Source: Paragonimus westermani
Taxonomy: Eukaryota; Platyhelminthes; Trematoda; Plagiorchiida; Troglotrematidae
Direction of reading: 5' to 3'
DNA length: 64,000 nt
Assembly (NCBI GenBank): GCA_008508345.1
Contig: QNGE01000148.1
Coordinates: 153,369-217,368 of the forward strand
The notes below the pieces were generated by a model. It worked only from the letters and a program-made list of their open reading frames with translations. It was not told where the DNA came from and ran no database searches. The stretch's first letter is position 1, and each line of letters begins with the position of its first letter. Shown here one piece after another: positions 50,214 to 61,324 of this stretch. The position numbers were made by a program, and so were the translations under genes.

Positions 50214-50595
50214 GCAGGTTTAATAAGATCAGCAATCTCGACCTGTCTCGGAAATCCCAATCGTGGGGTTATCGATTGGAGTTAACAGGACAGTTACTGT
50301 GTCTCCTCTCGAGACGATCGGGTAACCCGACCACTGCTCACAACCGAAAGTGGTTGTGCGTTCAGATCTGATCATTCGGTCGTGTGTAATGTGAGGTCAA
50401 TGGTGCAGTGGTCAACACGGTTGCCTCATGATTGGAATGTCCGGAGTTCAAATCCCGGCTGTGGCAAGGATATGCACTACTGACGAGCTCTAATGAGAGC
50501 GAAACTTGAGTCTAGTGCTTCTTTTCGAAAGAGGCTGGCTGGAAAGTCTAGCTGAATGCGAACGCTGTGATCAAATGTGAGTGATGTTCAACTTG
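50214..50595 (+). repeat. SINE-like tRNA-derived repeat, copy S2
   Basis: It matches S1 and S3 over their whole length. The A-box-like 'tggtgcagtggtc' lies at 50401-50413 and a good B-box-like 'gagttcaaatccc' at 50444-50456, about 43 bases apart as in a tRNA gene with normal spacing. It starts 'gcaggtttaataagatcag' and ends in 'acttgaaaaaac'. Immediately upstream, at 50179-50201, is a 23-bp tag that also occurs downstream of copy S3. Confidence 0.9.
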
Positions 50596-53500
50596 AAAAA
50601 ACAGGTTGTTTAAAACAATGCTGTCAGGGGGGACGAAGAAAACAAGTGTCCAGTCCGACTGAGGTCAAACACGGAGAAAACGTTTTGATACAGTTACGTC
50701 ACCATTATGACGCTACTCGAATCCTAGTCGTTTGATGGGTCATAGTGTAGGTGATAGTCCATGACAATCGCTAAACCTGAGCAAAGCGCCTGCGTGCACA
50801 CAAGGGTGGGCTATTCATTCGGGTCCCCATAGCCTCAGCTTTTCAAGGATTCGGCATTTCTCAACTTTTGACTGACCACAGAGCTAACTTAATCGGAACT
50901 AGTTTGGCTCAGGGTTGTTTTGAATCAGAGGAATTAATAAAGTTTGGCGCACGTTTTATATGATTCTGAAACTTCAGTGTTGTTTGATTATTTGCAAACA
51001 GTTTTTTTCATTTAACTATCTTCGCTTCCAAGGGCAGTAGACTGTTCCGGAACCAACAGTAAGCTCACATTTCGACTGTCTGTGGGTCTAGAATGTTATG
51101 ACGATATACGCTATATCCCACCACCCACCACACCACGATCCGATTCTCGCAGTGATGGACGATAAGGTAAAACCAAAAATGGCTAATTTCCTTTCAGTGT
51201 ACTTTTCAACAGCAGACAAAGGCGCTCAGGTGTTACATGCAACCTGATAGTATAAGGTTCTATTTATAACGGTACAGTTGTACGATTGCTATCAATTTGC
51301 AGTATGTAATTCACTTTTCAGTTGGATAAGCTCATCCGTGTAAGAATACGTAAAAATATAGAACGCAATATACTGTGTAACGGATTTTTATCGATTAAAA
51401 AGAAAACGCGGTAAACTGACAATGAAAACGGCCAATGGGATACGAACTAATTATAACGTCAGCTAAAATAAACGTGTTACGGATCACAGTTTAGATAGTT
51501 TGACCAGATACATCTTCTTTGTTAATCTTCAGGATTATAAATCATCCGTCTTGCTTACTTTCATGACAGACTTGAGAACCCTAATTTTTCTTCACTGTTC
51601 TTCAAGGCAACAATTTTCAGCTTATCGCTGTTTGGAATACTCTCCTCGTTTGTGTGTGAAATAACATTGAGGACGATCTCTGGGTTCTTTGTGGAGTTCA
51701 CAGCAGCATTGCATATAAAACCAGTGATTTCTGTTGATATGTTATGGGTTTCAATCATAGAACGACGTCCATTGTAGTAGAAGGCTTGAAAGATGGAAGC
51801 TAACATGCAAACCATGTCAAAAATTGGTTTCCGAGCTGCATCAGTTAACACAAGTACTTTGCATTCGAAGATAATGCTTTGACCTCATATTGTTGATGAC
51901 AACCGAAAAAATAACTTCTGACATGTCATATGTAAAAATTCCATCAGTGATAGCTGGGATGGTTTAATTTTTGTGGATGGAATGTTCTACTTGAAAGTTC
52001 CTGTTGGTAGTGCTTATAACTGACAGGACTTTGGAAAGGAAAATGAACCCTCGATTGTGCAGAATCGTAATACGATGACTCTGATAGTTTCGGTGAAATT
52101 ATCCTCCAAAAAATAACTAATTTTGTCTTATTGCATGATGAATCAGCATCGATAGCTGAAAGTGGTACCATTGGAATTCATCCATCGGGTTTTGGTGTGC
52201 TGGTGTTGAAAAGGAATTTTTTGTTCCAACAAGGTAGTGCAGTTATACGGAAATTCCATTAACCTAGCTGACAGCATTTGTGAATTGGTTAGCGCTTGGA
52301 CTGACCTGGGAATCATACCGTCATAACTCCATCGATTTGGTCTAACATAGAAGGAAAACTCAAAGGAGCGGGGTTTTTTAAACAACTGTGAACTTAGAAA
52401 TTTTCACTTTGAATAACGGCAGAAAAATAAAGCAAAATTGTCAACTCTGGCGGAACGCATTTGAAGACGATGAATTCTACACGTAAAGCTTCCAACTAAA
52501 CATGTCTGTTCAAATCGAGTGTGTTATGTCGCAGCAGTTCTGTTAAGTTTCCTTTTGTTTATTTCAACCTTCAATTTACATTCAAAACTTACCATGCCAT
52601 ACATTGCACTGCACGCTTTCATATTTATTCTTCCAAAAATAAGCACTCGATGAAGAAACTAGCAACTTCTGGGATGTTTCACGTTTACTGTTTGGATAAA
52701 CTCAACTGATGAATAACAGAATTAATTGGCATAACAGTAGCAGTGCAAGAATATCTACAATAAATTAAGAAAACTCTCTTATGTTTGTGTAACGAAAGGG
52801 TCTGATAGCTTCTTCATATTCGCCTCAGAAGTCAAGTCCACTAGCTGAAGTAGTTTTGCTCTAGATAGAATAATGGAACGTAAATGGTTGCACGGGATGC
52901 ATATCCAGACGGAAGTTAATATGTCGAGGTGAATTATTGGAACAAATTTCATGCTACACTGACGAACAGCCAAACATGTTTTATCAAAATTTTGCAGTCT
53001 TTCTGGCGCACAGTCAATATTCACATCAGAAAAATCTATCATTTATTTACATACCAGAAGATTTGAAGCTGGTGGTTAGTCGGAGGAATGTGCGAATGCT
53101 AAACAGATCGGTAAGTGATTCAGCTTTCAAGTTGATAGGAACCCGATCAGTACACTGTTTGTTAGTAGTTGGCACATGTACGCTGTCAAGTCTAGACCAA
53201 AATACAACGGGTACACGTGGTCAAGAAAAGATAACCAAGCAATTTGAAGCGGTTCCGAGAAGATAATAACAGTAGTAAACCTAATTAACACATGTGCGAC
53301 ATAATACCAAGGCGGTGCTATGTTCAATTTCATCTGATTCCGAAATCTCGTAGGTGATTTATTGCAGTGTCAGTACGGTGAGTAGAAAAAAGCTGCAGCA
53401 AGTTTGTACGCGCTCGTGTAAAGAATAGACAACATTTAAGCTGGTCTATGTGGCTGGATTCAATCAAATAGTTACTATGTGAGCTTGATTATCTCATTTT

Positions 53501-55321
53501 CAGCATTCTGAAATTACTTCGAGACTTACATTGAGACCGGACCAACGTATATCCTCATAGTATAGCTCACGTTCTGTAAATCAAGGTGTACAGACCAATT
53601 CGCAAAAGAAGTTGTGTCTAGTGATTTCAGGGACTTTTGAGAAGCGCTTTGTTTGCAGAAGGATATCAGAAAGCCAAACCCCGTTTACTTTCAAGGCGGT
53701 AACTCTATCAACTCCCATCATCAAGTGACCTTGATAAAAAATGTTGAAGTTTGCTATTAATCACATGCACTCCGCCGCGAAGTCCCTTCTGTTTCCCTCC
53801 AGCGGCGCGATTCCCCTAACTGGTGTCTCCAAAGCTGTAGGATAATCTGATAACGTGTTTAGTGAAAGGCGAACCGGACCTATCGATCCATAAAGCAAAG
53901 CATAATTTGAGATCGCTTCCGTAAGGGAACAGGCATCATAAGCCAGCGCCTTAACTTTGGAGCTAAAATCCGTCATTTTCCGTCCCGAACCGTTTGATCT
54001 TCTCTGATCATGTGGTTAAAGCTGCCACTTTGACGGCTGACTTACTACGCGATTGCAACCCAATTGTTTAAAATTTGCTGAAGCCATGTTAATCAAGTTT
54101 ATGTATCACCTCTATATTACAGAAAGTCGTGGGTGCAGTGTGCTCATTTATTGAGTCATTGCAACGGCCTATCCTATCCCTGCGTGTTCTCCTGTACCGT
54201 TCGCTGTCCCGCCGTTCCTCCGTCTTTGGCTGATACAGCATGCTGGAATGTTTGTGTGGTTGACCGGTAAAACTGAATTTCACAAAGTGCATACCACCAA
54301 TCCGCTTCCACGATATTAAGTGCAACTGACTCACCACAATTAAACGTCTAGTCTCATAGTCGTTTGTAAGTATTCGTTTTCTTAATATATCACGAAAGAC
54401 GCGTCACTGTAAGTGCTGAAATTTAGTGCACAAATTAACGAACACAAACATGGCAGGTTTTAGGCCTTTTAAATCTACAATGAAAGTGCACACAGCCTAT
54501 GACACTAATCACCGTGCTAATTAACCAAATGCGATAGAGAGAGCATACGGAATAACACAATTTTCAATGAAAACATTTTCAAGGGAGCCTTAAAAAAATC
54601 CCATATGCACTGTTTCATTACTCCGTTTTTTATTATGTGGACGTTAATGGGAATGCATTAGCACCATGTCTGTTTGCCTATCCGGAAGTCAGTACCATCC
54701 AAAAGGATATTGTTTGGTCAAATGTAAAGAATAACAAACTGTTCTGATAAGTGGAATTAACGATCCCAATTTTGGACGAAATGTGAGCCCGACGCATATG
54801 AAATCTCACTAGTAATCTCCGTGTTTCAGTGCAATCGGCCATTTGAACGATTGCTGCGACGTGCAATATTCGATGCGTGAACTACAGTTAAGGTTTGTAA
54901 TGGTTTCGTTGCTCCAGTTAAAGTTTTGAAGTAGCACTATCGAGACCAAACGGGTGTCTGTTGGAAGCAGTCGAACTTTTACAAGCTCACTTAGGTAATA
55001 CTGTTTTTGCCGTTGAATATATTTATAGCCAAGCTAAATCAGAAGTGATAATTAGGAAGGTTGTTATGAACTTTAAATTGATCTTGAACTTATTGCTGTG
55101 ATTGTTTAACGGTAAAACTGACTGTTTGTAATTTTGAATGTTTATAAAAAAAACACATTACTACTGGTTTCTTTGATTATGTCTTTTACATGACGAAACG
55201 TAGCACAAAGTTACACCATCAAAGGAACTAGGATGTAGTGACATCACTCAGATGACCCAAACATTGTGCATTACTAGACGACAAACTGATAAGAGGAGGC
55301 GCAGGTAATTAAACACATGGT
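50596..55321. other. Stretch with no supportable gene; minus-strand exon candidate
   Basis: The most protein-like frame is on the minus strand, about 51885 to 51561: it reads ARKPIFDMVCMLASIFQAFY and ITGFICNAAVNSTKNPEIVL, ending at a TGA. Two further minus frames (51944-52171, 52143-52385) follow upstream in other frames. I do not recognise the product, and no acceptor or donor arrangement is decisive. The rest holds only chance-length frames. Confidence 0.3.
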
Positions 55322-55853
55322 TGGCAGCATCCGATACAGTTTAACTTGTTACGGTGACCGAGGCCAAAGCACGCCCGCACTTAACCATCACCGCAACCGG
55401 CTTGCGCCGAACCACTCGCCGTTCCACTCACACACCACATATCCAGTGTAAACCTGAAAGAGTAAGACCGAATGGTGTATGATTGAGGACTTTGTGTCCA
55501 GTCGACCAATGCTGGTTGGCTGATAGAGTGGCCAGCATGAAAAGGAAACTGTTATCTGTCGGAGAATGAACAGAGTAAGGGAGGGAGGGAGAGCAATGAC
55601 AGGATGAGGATTGAGAAGAAGGATGTGCAGAATGTAATACAAGAAGCATTTCAGTGTATGGGTGTATGTTATTGCATTCCAAAGAAGGTGATGGTTGGGA
55701 GCAGAATTCAGATTGGACTATGAAAAGAACAGGCAAACCATTCGTCATGCAATGCGCCCACGATGTGAAAGAACCGAGTGTGTGGAAGACCGTAGATATC
55801 CAGGTTTCTGGAATGGGGATTAGGTGAATTGTCAAACGACGATATTCGATGGT
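55322..55853 (-). repeat. R-repeat copy B (young, inverted)
   Basis: Reverse complement of 48537-49073, nearly identical over about 535 bp. On the plus strand it starts 'ttggcagcatccgatacag' and ends 'cgacgatattcgatgg'. Differences seen are single substitutions at both ends. The copies are about 6.2 kb apart facing opposite ways, so they could mediate inversion of the interval. A third, degenerate copy lies at about 3005-3232. Confidence 0.92.
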
Positions 55854-55925
55854 TGGCGTGAATAACAAAGGTGGATATACCCGATATAACCTGTTTGACC
55901 TTAATACACTCGTCTCTTCACTGAC

Positions 55926-55947
55926 GGTGCATTATGGGTGCATTATG
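55926..55947. repeat. Short tandem duplication
   Basis: The unit 'ggtgcattatg' occurs twice head to tail, directly abutting the perfect hairpin that follows. It may be a small duplication made by repair or insertion at this point. Confidence 0.75.
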
Positions 55948-55990
55948 GGATTAGTAGGTCACCAACGTATGTTGGTGACCTACTAATCCC
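55947..55990. repeat. Perfect 20-bp hairpin
   Basis: Arms 55947-55966 and 55971-55990 ('gggattagtaggtcaccaac' and its exact complement) are separated by 'gtat'. Lack of any mismatch implies recent origin or active maintenance. It sits between the R-repeat copy B and the 3' end of the LINE fragment. No T-run follows that would suggest a terminator, and this is eukaryotic DNA. Confidence 0.9.
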
Positions 55991-56029
55991 AAACGGACAG
56001 CGCATTCGTGGCTGCACACTCCGCAACTT

Positions 56030-56975
56030 CATGTAGTCATGTCACCGCGACCTGTAGCGCTGACGCTACCTTCCGTTCGCGGCGGCGTGGAGATACTCGT
56101 CAGATGCCTGTCTGAGTCGTATCACTCCAAGCTGTCCGGTTCACCGCCAACTCTTCCCAACATCTACAATCAGTGACTCATCTGCACAACATCCTGATGT
56201 CTCAGCTTCTGACAACCAGAATTTCGCACAACTCATTCCCGTTGTCCATACAACAGCTAATTCGGAATACGATCATCGCGCATCCGACGAACGCGACCTA
56301 GCCAATGAAGCTGATCCAGCATCCACATAGCTTTCACCGCGTCCATGGCCGCTCGGCGCAGTGCGCCGATGTTCGGAACCAAGATGCGCCTTACACATTG
56401 CACATGGAAGCGGGCCAGACAGTGCGCGTTCCACCGTTACACTGTCCGAGTTTGGCTGTCGAGCAGCAGTGTAGACAGCACCATTGAGCGGTAGGCATAC
56501 ATCTTGTTGGCCAGTTTCCGGATGCGTTGCTTCCGTGCACATCTTTGAAGGCGTTGGAAAGTAGGACCGACCATCAGACTTCGAGCTCGCAACTCGCGGT
56601 GCATAGACAGATCTGTGCGCGAGGTGTTATCCACGTGGCAGATGTTTGCACATATGTCGACGACGTCCCTATTGATTGGAATTTTGAGGTGGAGATGCAC
56701 AGAGTGTACCAATAGCCGAAGAAAGCTGAAGGAAGTAAAACCTGTTACCTGTGTTGATATGCAGTCGAAACTTAGATGTCGCAATCGCGAAGGCCGTGGC
56801 CAGTTCCCGAATTTCGTCCACGTTTTGTACGAACAGCGCGCTTTCATCTGCTGACAGAATCATGCACATCGTTGCGGTAGGTAACCGGGTTGGGGCTCCG
56901 AAACTACAGATATACCGTAGATGCCCAACCCTTGGACGGAGTCACGAACACAAGGCCACATCGAAGTGACAGAAA
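56030..56975 (-). mobile_element. Non-LTR retrotransposon (LINE) reverse transcriptase fragment
   Basis: On the minus strand the sequence translates into the 3' half of a LINE RT. Around the active site it reads ILSADESALFVQN (56828-56866), where the YADD box has become SADE. Next come a segment reading KMYAYRSMVLSTLLL, the QCVRRIL helix and DQLHWLGRVRRMRDDRIPN (about 56259-56320), and finally LAVNRTAWSD near 56120-56160, matching the family's C-terminal tail after the RT. The pieces lie in several frames with stops. The 5' part is missing, ending at the SINE-like copy at 56980. GC content is visibly higher than in the surroundings. The clade is probably RTE- or CR1-like; I cannot decide which. 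Confidence 0.88.
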
Positions 56976-56979
56976 AAGA

Positions 56980-57345
56980 ATGATCTCGACCTGTCTCGGA
57001 AGTCCTAATCGCGGGGTTATCGATTGGAGTTAACAGGCAGTAACTGTGTCTCCTCTCGAGACGATCGGGCAACCTGATCATTGCTCACAAGCGAGAGTGG
57101 TTGAGCGTTCAGATTTGATGATTCGGTCGTGCCTAATGTGAGGTCAATGGCGCAGTGGTTAACACGGTTGCCTCATGATTGGAATGTCCGGAGTTCAAAT
57201 CCCGGCCGTGGCAAGGATATGCACTACTGACGAGCTCTAATGAGAGCGAAACTCGAGTCTAGTGCTTCTTTTCGAAAGAGGCTGGCTGGAAAGTCTATGT
57301 GAATGCGAACGCTGCTATCAAATGTGAGTGATGGTCAACTTGAAG
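56980..57345 (+). repeat. SINE-like tRNA-derived repeat, copy S3
   Basis: The best preserved tRNA-like centre in the window: A-box-like 'tggcgcagtggttaa' at 57148-57162 and B-box-like 'gagttcaaatccc' at 57191-57203. The leader and tail match S1 and S2. It borders the truncated 5' side of the LINE fragment, so either it inserted there or the junction was made by another rearrangement. Downstream at 57357-57380 is the tag also found upstream of S2. The tRNA-like part lacks a proper acceptor stem, so it is not a functional tRNA gene. Confidence 0.92.
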
Positions 57346-57380
57346 ATAAACCAAATCCCCGACTACTCATCAGTAATCTA

Positions 57381-59922
57381 GAAGATTAAAATGCTAATAT
57401 AGGTACCACTGAAGTGGCAGGAACACAGAATAGCCAAAAAGGGGTGTACACGATATGATTAAATTGACCATGTCTACTAAGAATATTGTGTGATAACACG
57501 CAAAATCATTCGGACAACAATGTGGCAAGACAGAGAATACAGTGCTATAGATGAGATATCGAAACGTGGGTGGTTGGACTCTACCAGCACTTCATCTTCC
57601 TGTCTGACCTCCAGCGGATTTGTGCAGAAAAGGCCAAATGACCCAAAGTCAATATTATTAGACAGAAAACTCTCCCGGTATGACAACTTCTGATTAACAG
57701 GATTTCACCTGATTGATTTTGGCAACCCACAAAGCAATTGCCTTTGAGTGCGTTCACCAGTCGTCTGTTGATCATATTCAAACCACTGAAGTTGTCTGAC
57801 CGTCACCATGGACACATTCTAGTCCATGCCTTCTCGGCGAAGTGTCTCGGTGTTAAAGATCATGTCTGGTCACTTACTCCCCAACAGACACCTTGGAGAT
57901 TCCAGGTGGACTCGACTTGGATACAGTGGATTTTGTTGCTACGCTATCAAAATTATAATTTCACACAATACCGTCTGTAACGTCATCATGGTGCAGAAAA
58001 TTCGGCTGTCAAAATCAGACCGATGCCCTTGGTGACGAGCTTTTGTAGACTTCAGAAAGCAGCGCTATTTTCGACCAACATAGCTCTTAACGTATTATTC
58101 ACAAACAGCCCTCAGTGATTTGCAGTGTTCTTGGTTGTATCCTGCAATAATCTTTGAACAGCCGATGTCAATCACCATACAGTGAAATACATAATAATGA
58201 GTCTTTCAAAAGTTGTGGACGTTGTAACGAGCACATATTCGGAAAGGCTTTGTCGGAACGAATGCGGCAGTTATGAATTTGACGGATATTTATGACAGAC
58301 TAAAAACTACAGCTACAGATTGAAAAGTCATATGTAAGGGGGGGTAGACATGAAGGCTCTCTACCCTCTCCCCTCCTTGCAACAAAAATGACGTCCTGTC
58401 GAAATTAACTAATTCACAAATAAAATCCTCTTAGTTCTCGGTGGTATTAAAGTAGTACCTCAAACAACCAAGAGAGGACTCATGGAACGTCAGATGGCAA
58501 CGAAACACTCCACTGGGAAGAAATCTTTCACGCAGAAATACTGTGTAACTTCAACGTGTTAGTTAGAACCAACCATACATAAGCGATGCTTCTGACTTCG
58601 AGTGGTATAAATGCAAATCACTTAATGATAGCACGTTGCTGGGCCACATTAAACGTTGATATTCGTCATCGTTTTGCTTACCATGTTTATAGAAAATTTG
58701 CCTATTTTACTATATCACTGCCAACGCCTTTCCGGACGGTCGCATCGATCATCAATTGTACAGGTGCATACGCGGAAGAACACCGGTCAGTTGGGAGGTA
58801 ATTCAAAACAAATCATCGTTGTACATAATTCAAGAGTACTTCGAATTACCTAGTGAGGATGATATCTTCACTCATAATTGATATTCACCCCCCAGTGTAT
58901 CAACGGTAACTGGGTTAGGAAGACAAATCCAGGGTCATAATTGACATACATGGTCAGCGTTTGCATTGTTTGTTCGCTGGCCGCTTGGCAATAGTTCATA
59001 TGTTCTTGTCCGGGATTACCGTAACTCCAGTGACGGTCGCGTATGACTTCTTTGTTGTCAGAATAGATAAAATCTCCGATGTTCCGTGATATCTGGAAAA
59101 AATCTGTGTGTTCTTTCAAATCCGACAAAAAATATAGAACACCTCTAACAAGAAGGGGAAAGTTTTGGTCTTTGCTTGTCGTGCGCAAACTTCTGTTTGG
59201 CATTCTTGACAAAACAAGTAGGCTGAGTTCATCGACCCGAAGTAGCCAGTCAGAAATCAGGCTAGCCCAGTTATTGCAACCGTGATGTCTCACATTCTTG
59301 TAGCTACATATTTGGTTTAATGTGCATATGTGTACGTCTGATCCCTTCCGTTGGACTTTGTGTGACGTTCACAGCAACCAGCCACTGGAAGTAGGTTTCG
59401 ACTGTGGTGTGTCTGTCACAACCGTCCGTTCTATGACTGTTAGAATCTACTACCGGGACACAATAACTTTGTTTTCTGAACGGTTTAGAAATCATGATAA
59501 ACATTGAGCACAGTGAATTCAGAAGAATGAGATGGAAAATATAGCAATTGCAAGAATGTGACTTCCAATCAGTGTACTGATGCTAGCGGCTACCAGTTTT
59601 CGTGTTCCAACTGTTTCGTTCAAATTCTTCGAAGGAACCAATTGTTTCAAATTTACAACTAAACCACACGGACCGGCTAAAGGTTGCCTGTGCACGGAAG
59701 GTGATTTTGATCACAAAATGCAAATTATACAGCAAGAAAAGGTAGAATGCAGCAACATCGTCATACTGCAAGATTTGGTGAAAAAAAGGAACAAAATTCC
59801 ACCGTACTGGAATAAAATCAGCAAATCGATTCACTGGAGATAAGGGTTGTTTGAAATCATTTTGTCGCCTATAAATGATAGCGAGTATCCCACAGTTCTG
59901 TGCGTACAACGCGTGAACTAAC
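57381..59922. other. Stretch with no supportable gene; one long minus frame
   Basis: A minus-strand frame is open from about 59362 to 58868, without an early ATG. It reads NNWASLISDWLLRVDELSLL and later HTDFFQISRNIGDFIYSDNK, with an acceptor-like 'tttttttccag' and a donor-like 'ggtaatc' inside it. About 0.3 such frames are expected by chance, so it is suggestive only, and no family is recognised. Other frames are short. Confidence 0.35.
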
Positions 59923-60115
59923 TGACATGTTTTATTTCTATATCGTGTTCTCCTCTTTCCTAGCCTACTGATTCTTCCATATACTGTTACTCGAATCTAC
60001 CTCTTTGTTCATTAGGTTACAAATCACATGTCTTGTTTTCTGGTTGAATAAAGCTTTCCTATCAGGTGTTGTCTTCTCATTCTCTTGGTTACTCCTTTCG
60101 GATCTATTCGTTACA
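59923..60115 (+). repeat. 5' LTR
   Basis: The block 59923-60064 aligns with 63714-63852: shared 'tttatttt', 'cctactgattcttccata', 'atcacatgt' and 'gttttctgg'. An AATAAA polyadenylation signal lies at 60047-60052. I place the start at TGACATG by comparison with the base following the polypurine tract at the other end, and the end at TTACA near 60115. The last 50 bp has no partner in the truncated 3' LTR, so the end is an inference. A primer-binding site should follow, but the sequence after it is not clearly complementary to a tRNA end. Confidence 0.75.
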
Positions 60116-60130
60116 ATTCAAGTGATCAGA

Positions 60131-60656
60131 TATAATGGACCGCCTACTACGACCGGACCGACTGATGCTGATCCAAACCCCACGAACAGTGGTGTCGTCT
60201 GGAAACAGTGGTCATATACCTTTTGAAATTTTCTTAAATCGATTGCTCCTAGTGAACCTTACAAGCTGGGAACACTTATACACTTCTTGTCCCCTGTTGT
60301 ATACAAATTTGTCTCTCACTGTACTGATTATGATTCTGCTATTACCACACTAAACTCTCCCTACTTACAACGAAATTTCTGCATGCCACCTTCTAACAGC
60401 TTGTAACCAACCTTCAAATGAGTCTCTCGACCAGTTCATACAAAATCTCCGGAATGTTCCCAAGCATTGCAATTCCAAAACTGTCGACTCAGAACAAAAT
60501 CAAGAGGTCGCTTTCCGCGATGCTTTCACAAATGGACTCTTATCCAACTCGAATCGTCAATGATTGCCTGAACAGAAAACCTCAGACATGAAAACCGCGT
60601 ATGATGAAGCAAAGGCTTTACACTTGGATCAGCAACAATCGTATTCGTTCGCGTAA
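60131..60656 (+). pseudogene. Gag, capsid part (broken)
   Basis: First frame: DADPNPTNSGVVWKQWSYTF, a stop, then KLGTLIHFLSPVVYKFVSH and TDYDSAITTLNSPYL. From 60420 it continues in a different frame with ESLDQFIQNLRNVPKHC, AFRDAFTNGLLSNSNRQ, a stop and AYDEAKAL. These blocks match the capsid region of CsRn1-type gag proteins, which assembles the particle around the element RNA. Two stops, a frame change near 60418 and another near 60655 interrupt it. The original start codon cannot be fixed. Confidence 0.85.
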
Positions 60657-60661
60657 TCTCA

Positions 60662-60958
60662 ACCTCTAATTTCAATGTAGCTGCTACCGAAGCCTCATCA
60701 AATACTGCGAAGAAACCTAACAGTCGTTACGACACTACACTAGGTGCAACCCGAACTAAGTGTTTCCTCTGTAGGTATGACCGTCACCCTCACTATAAAT
60801 GCTCACCCAGAGATTCACTCTGTAAATCGTGCGGAAATCGGGGCCACTACCAAGAGGTCTGCCGTTCTGTTACACATTCGACGCACACGACATCTGTTTC
60901 TCCATTCATCACCTTCTCTATCATCATTGCTGCAGCTCCAGCTAGCCTTGTCAGAGCT
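60662..60958 (+). pseudogene. Gag nucleocapsid with two CCHC zinc knuckles
   Basis: The translated segment 60761-60862 holds two adjoining knuckles of exact CX2CX4HX4C spacing (CFLCRYDRHPHYKC and CKSCGNRGHYQEVC), separated by six residues. Such knuckles bind the element RNA during packaging. The frame is open here and runs straight into the protease. It begins after a frameshift at about 60655. A double CCHC motif agrees with retroelement gag proteins; all eight zinc ligands are present. Confidence 0.92.
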
Positions 60959-61210
60959 ATCAGTGAAGTGGTAATCAGTGGGAAAACCCTACGGGCGTTC
61001 GTTGACACAGGGAACTCAGAAAGCTATGTGACTGAAGCGGATGCACTCCGAAATCAGTGGACAAAACTGCCTTCAGGTAACCAAATCGTTCTGGCTTCCA
61101 CTCCAACAACTAGTAACACCGTTCCATAAAAATACATCTTGCAGGGATGTTAAGTTGTACGTCCTTCCGAATTTGTGTGCTGATGTGCTGATGGGCAGGA
61201 AGTCCTACAG
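60959..61210 (+). pseudogene. Aspartic protease (broken)
   Basis: The active-site triad DTG is at 61004-61012 within AFVDTGNSESYV, preceded by a hydrophobic strand. The frame stops at 61127-61129. The C-terminal half is legible in another frame as VLPNLCADVLMG at about 61162-61197, which corresponds to the (I/V)LG segment that closes the fold. The enzyme would mature the polyprotein; the frameshift and stop inactivate it. Confidence 0.88.
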
Positions 61211-61324
61211 CGACACTGAACTGTGGAATTATCCTTTCAGAGTGTTCAACCCCCATTTCCTCTACGTGGTCCAGCTACCGCTACTCCTCCAACTCTCTCT
61301 CTCTTCACTCCTCTCAGTCCATAT

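Noticed and set aside
49916..50260. 114-codon minus frame
   Set aside because: It runs into the SINE-like repeat and overlaps a plus-strand frame; there is no family resemblance.
57140..57213. Functional tRNA gene in SINE copy S3
   Set aside because: Good A and B boxes, but the ends do not form an acceptor stem and no convincing anticodon arm is present; the same sequence is repeated with mutations elsewhere.
58335..58379. G-run and C-run hairpin
   Set aside because: Arms pair only with several gaps and the sequence is simple; not distinguishable from chance.
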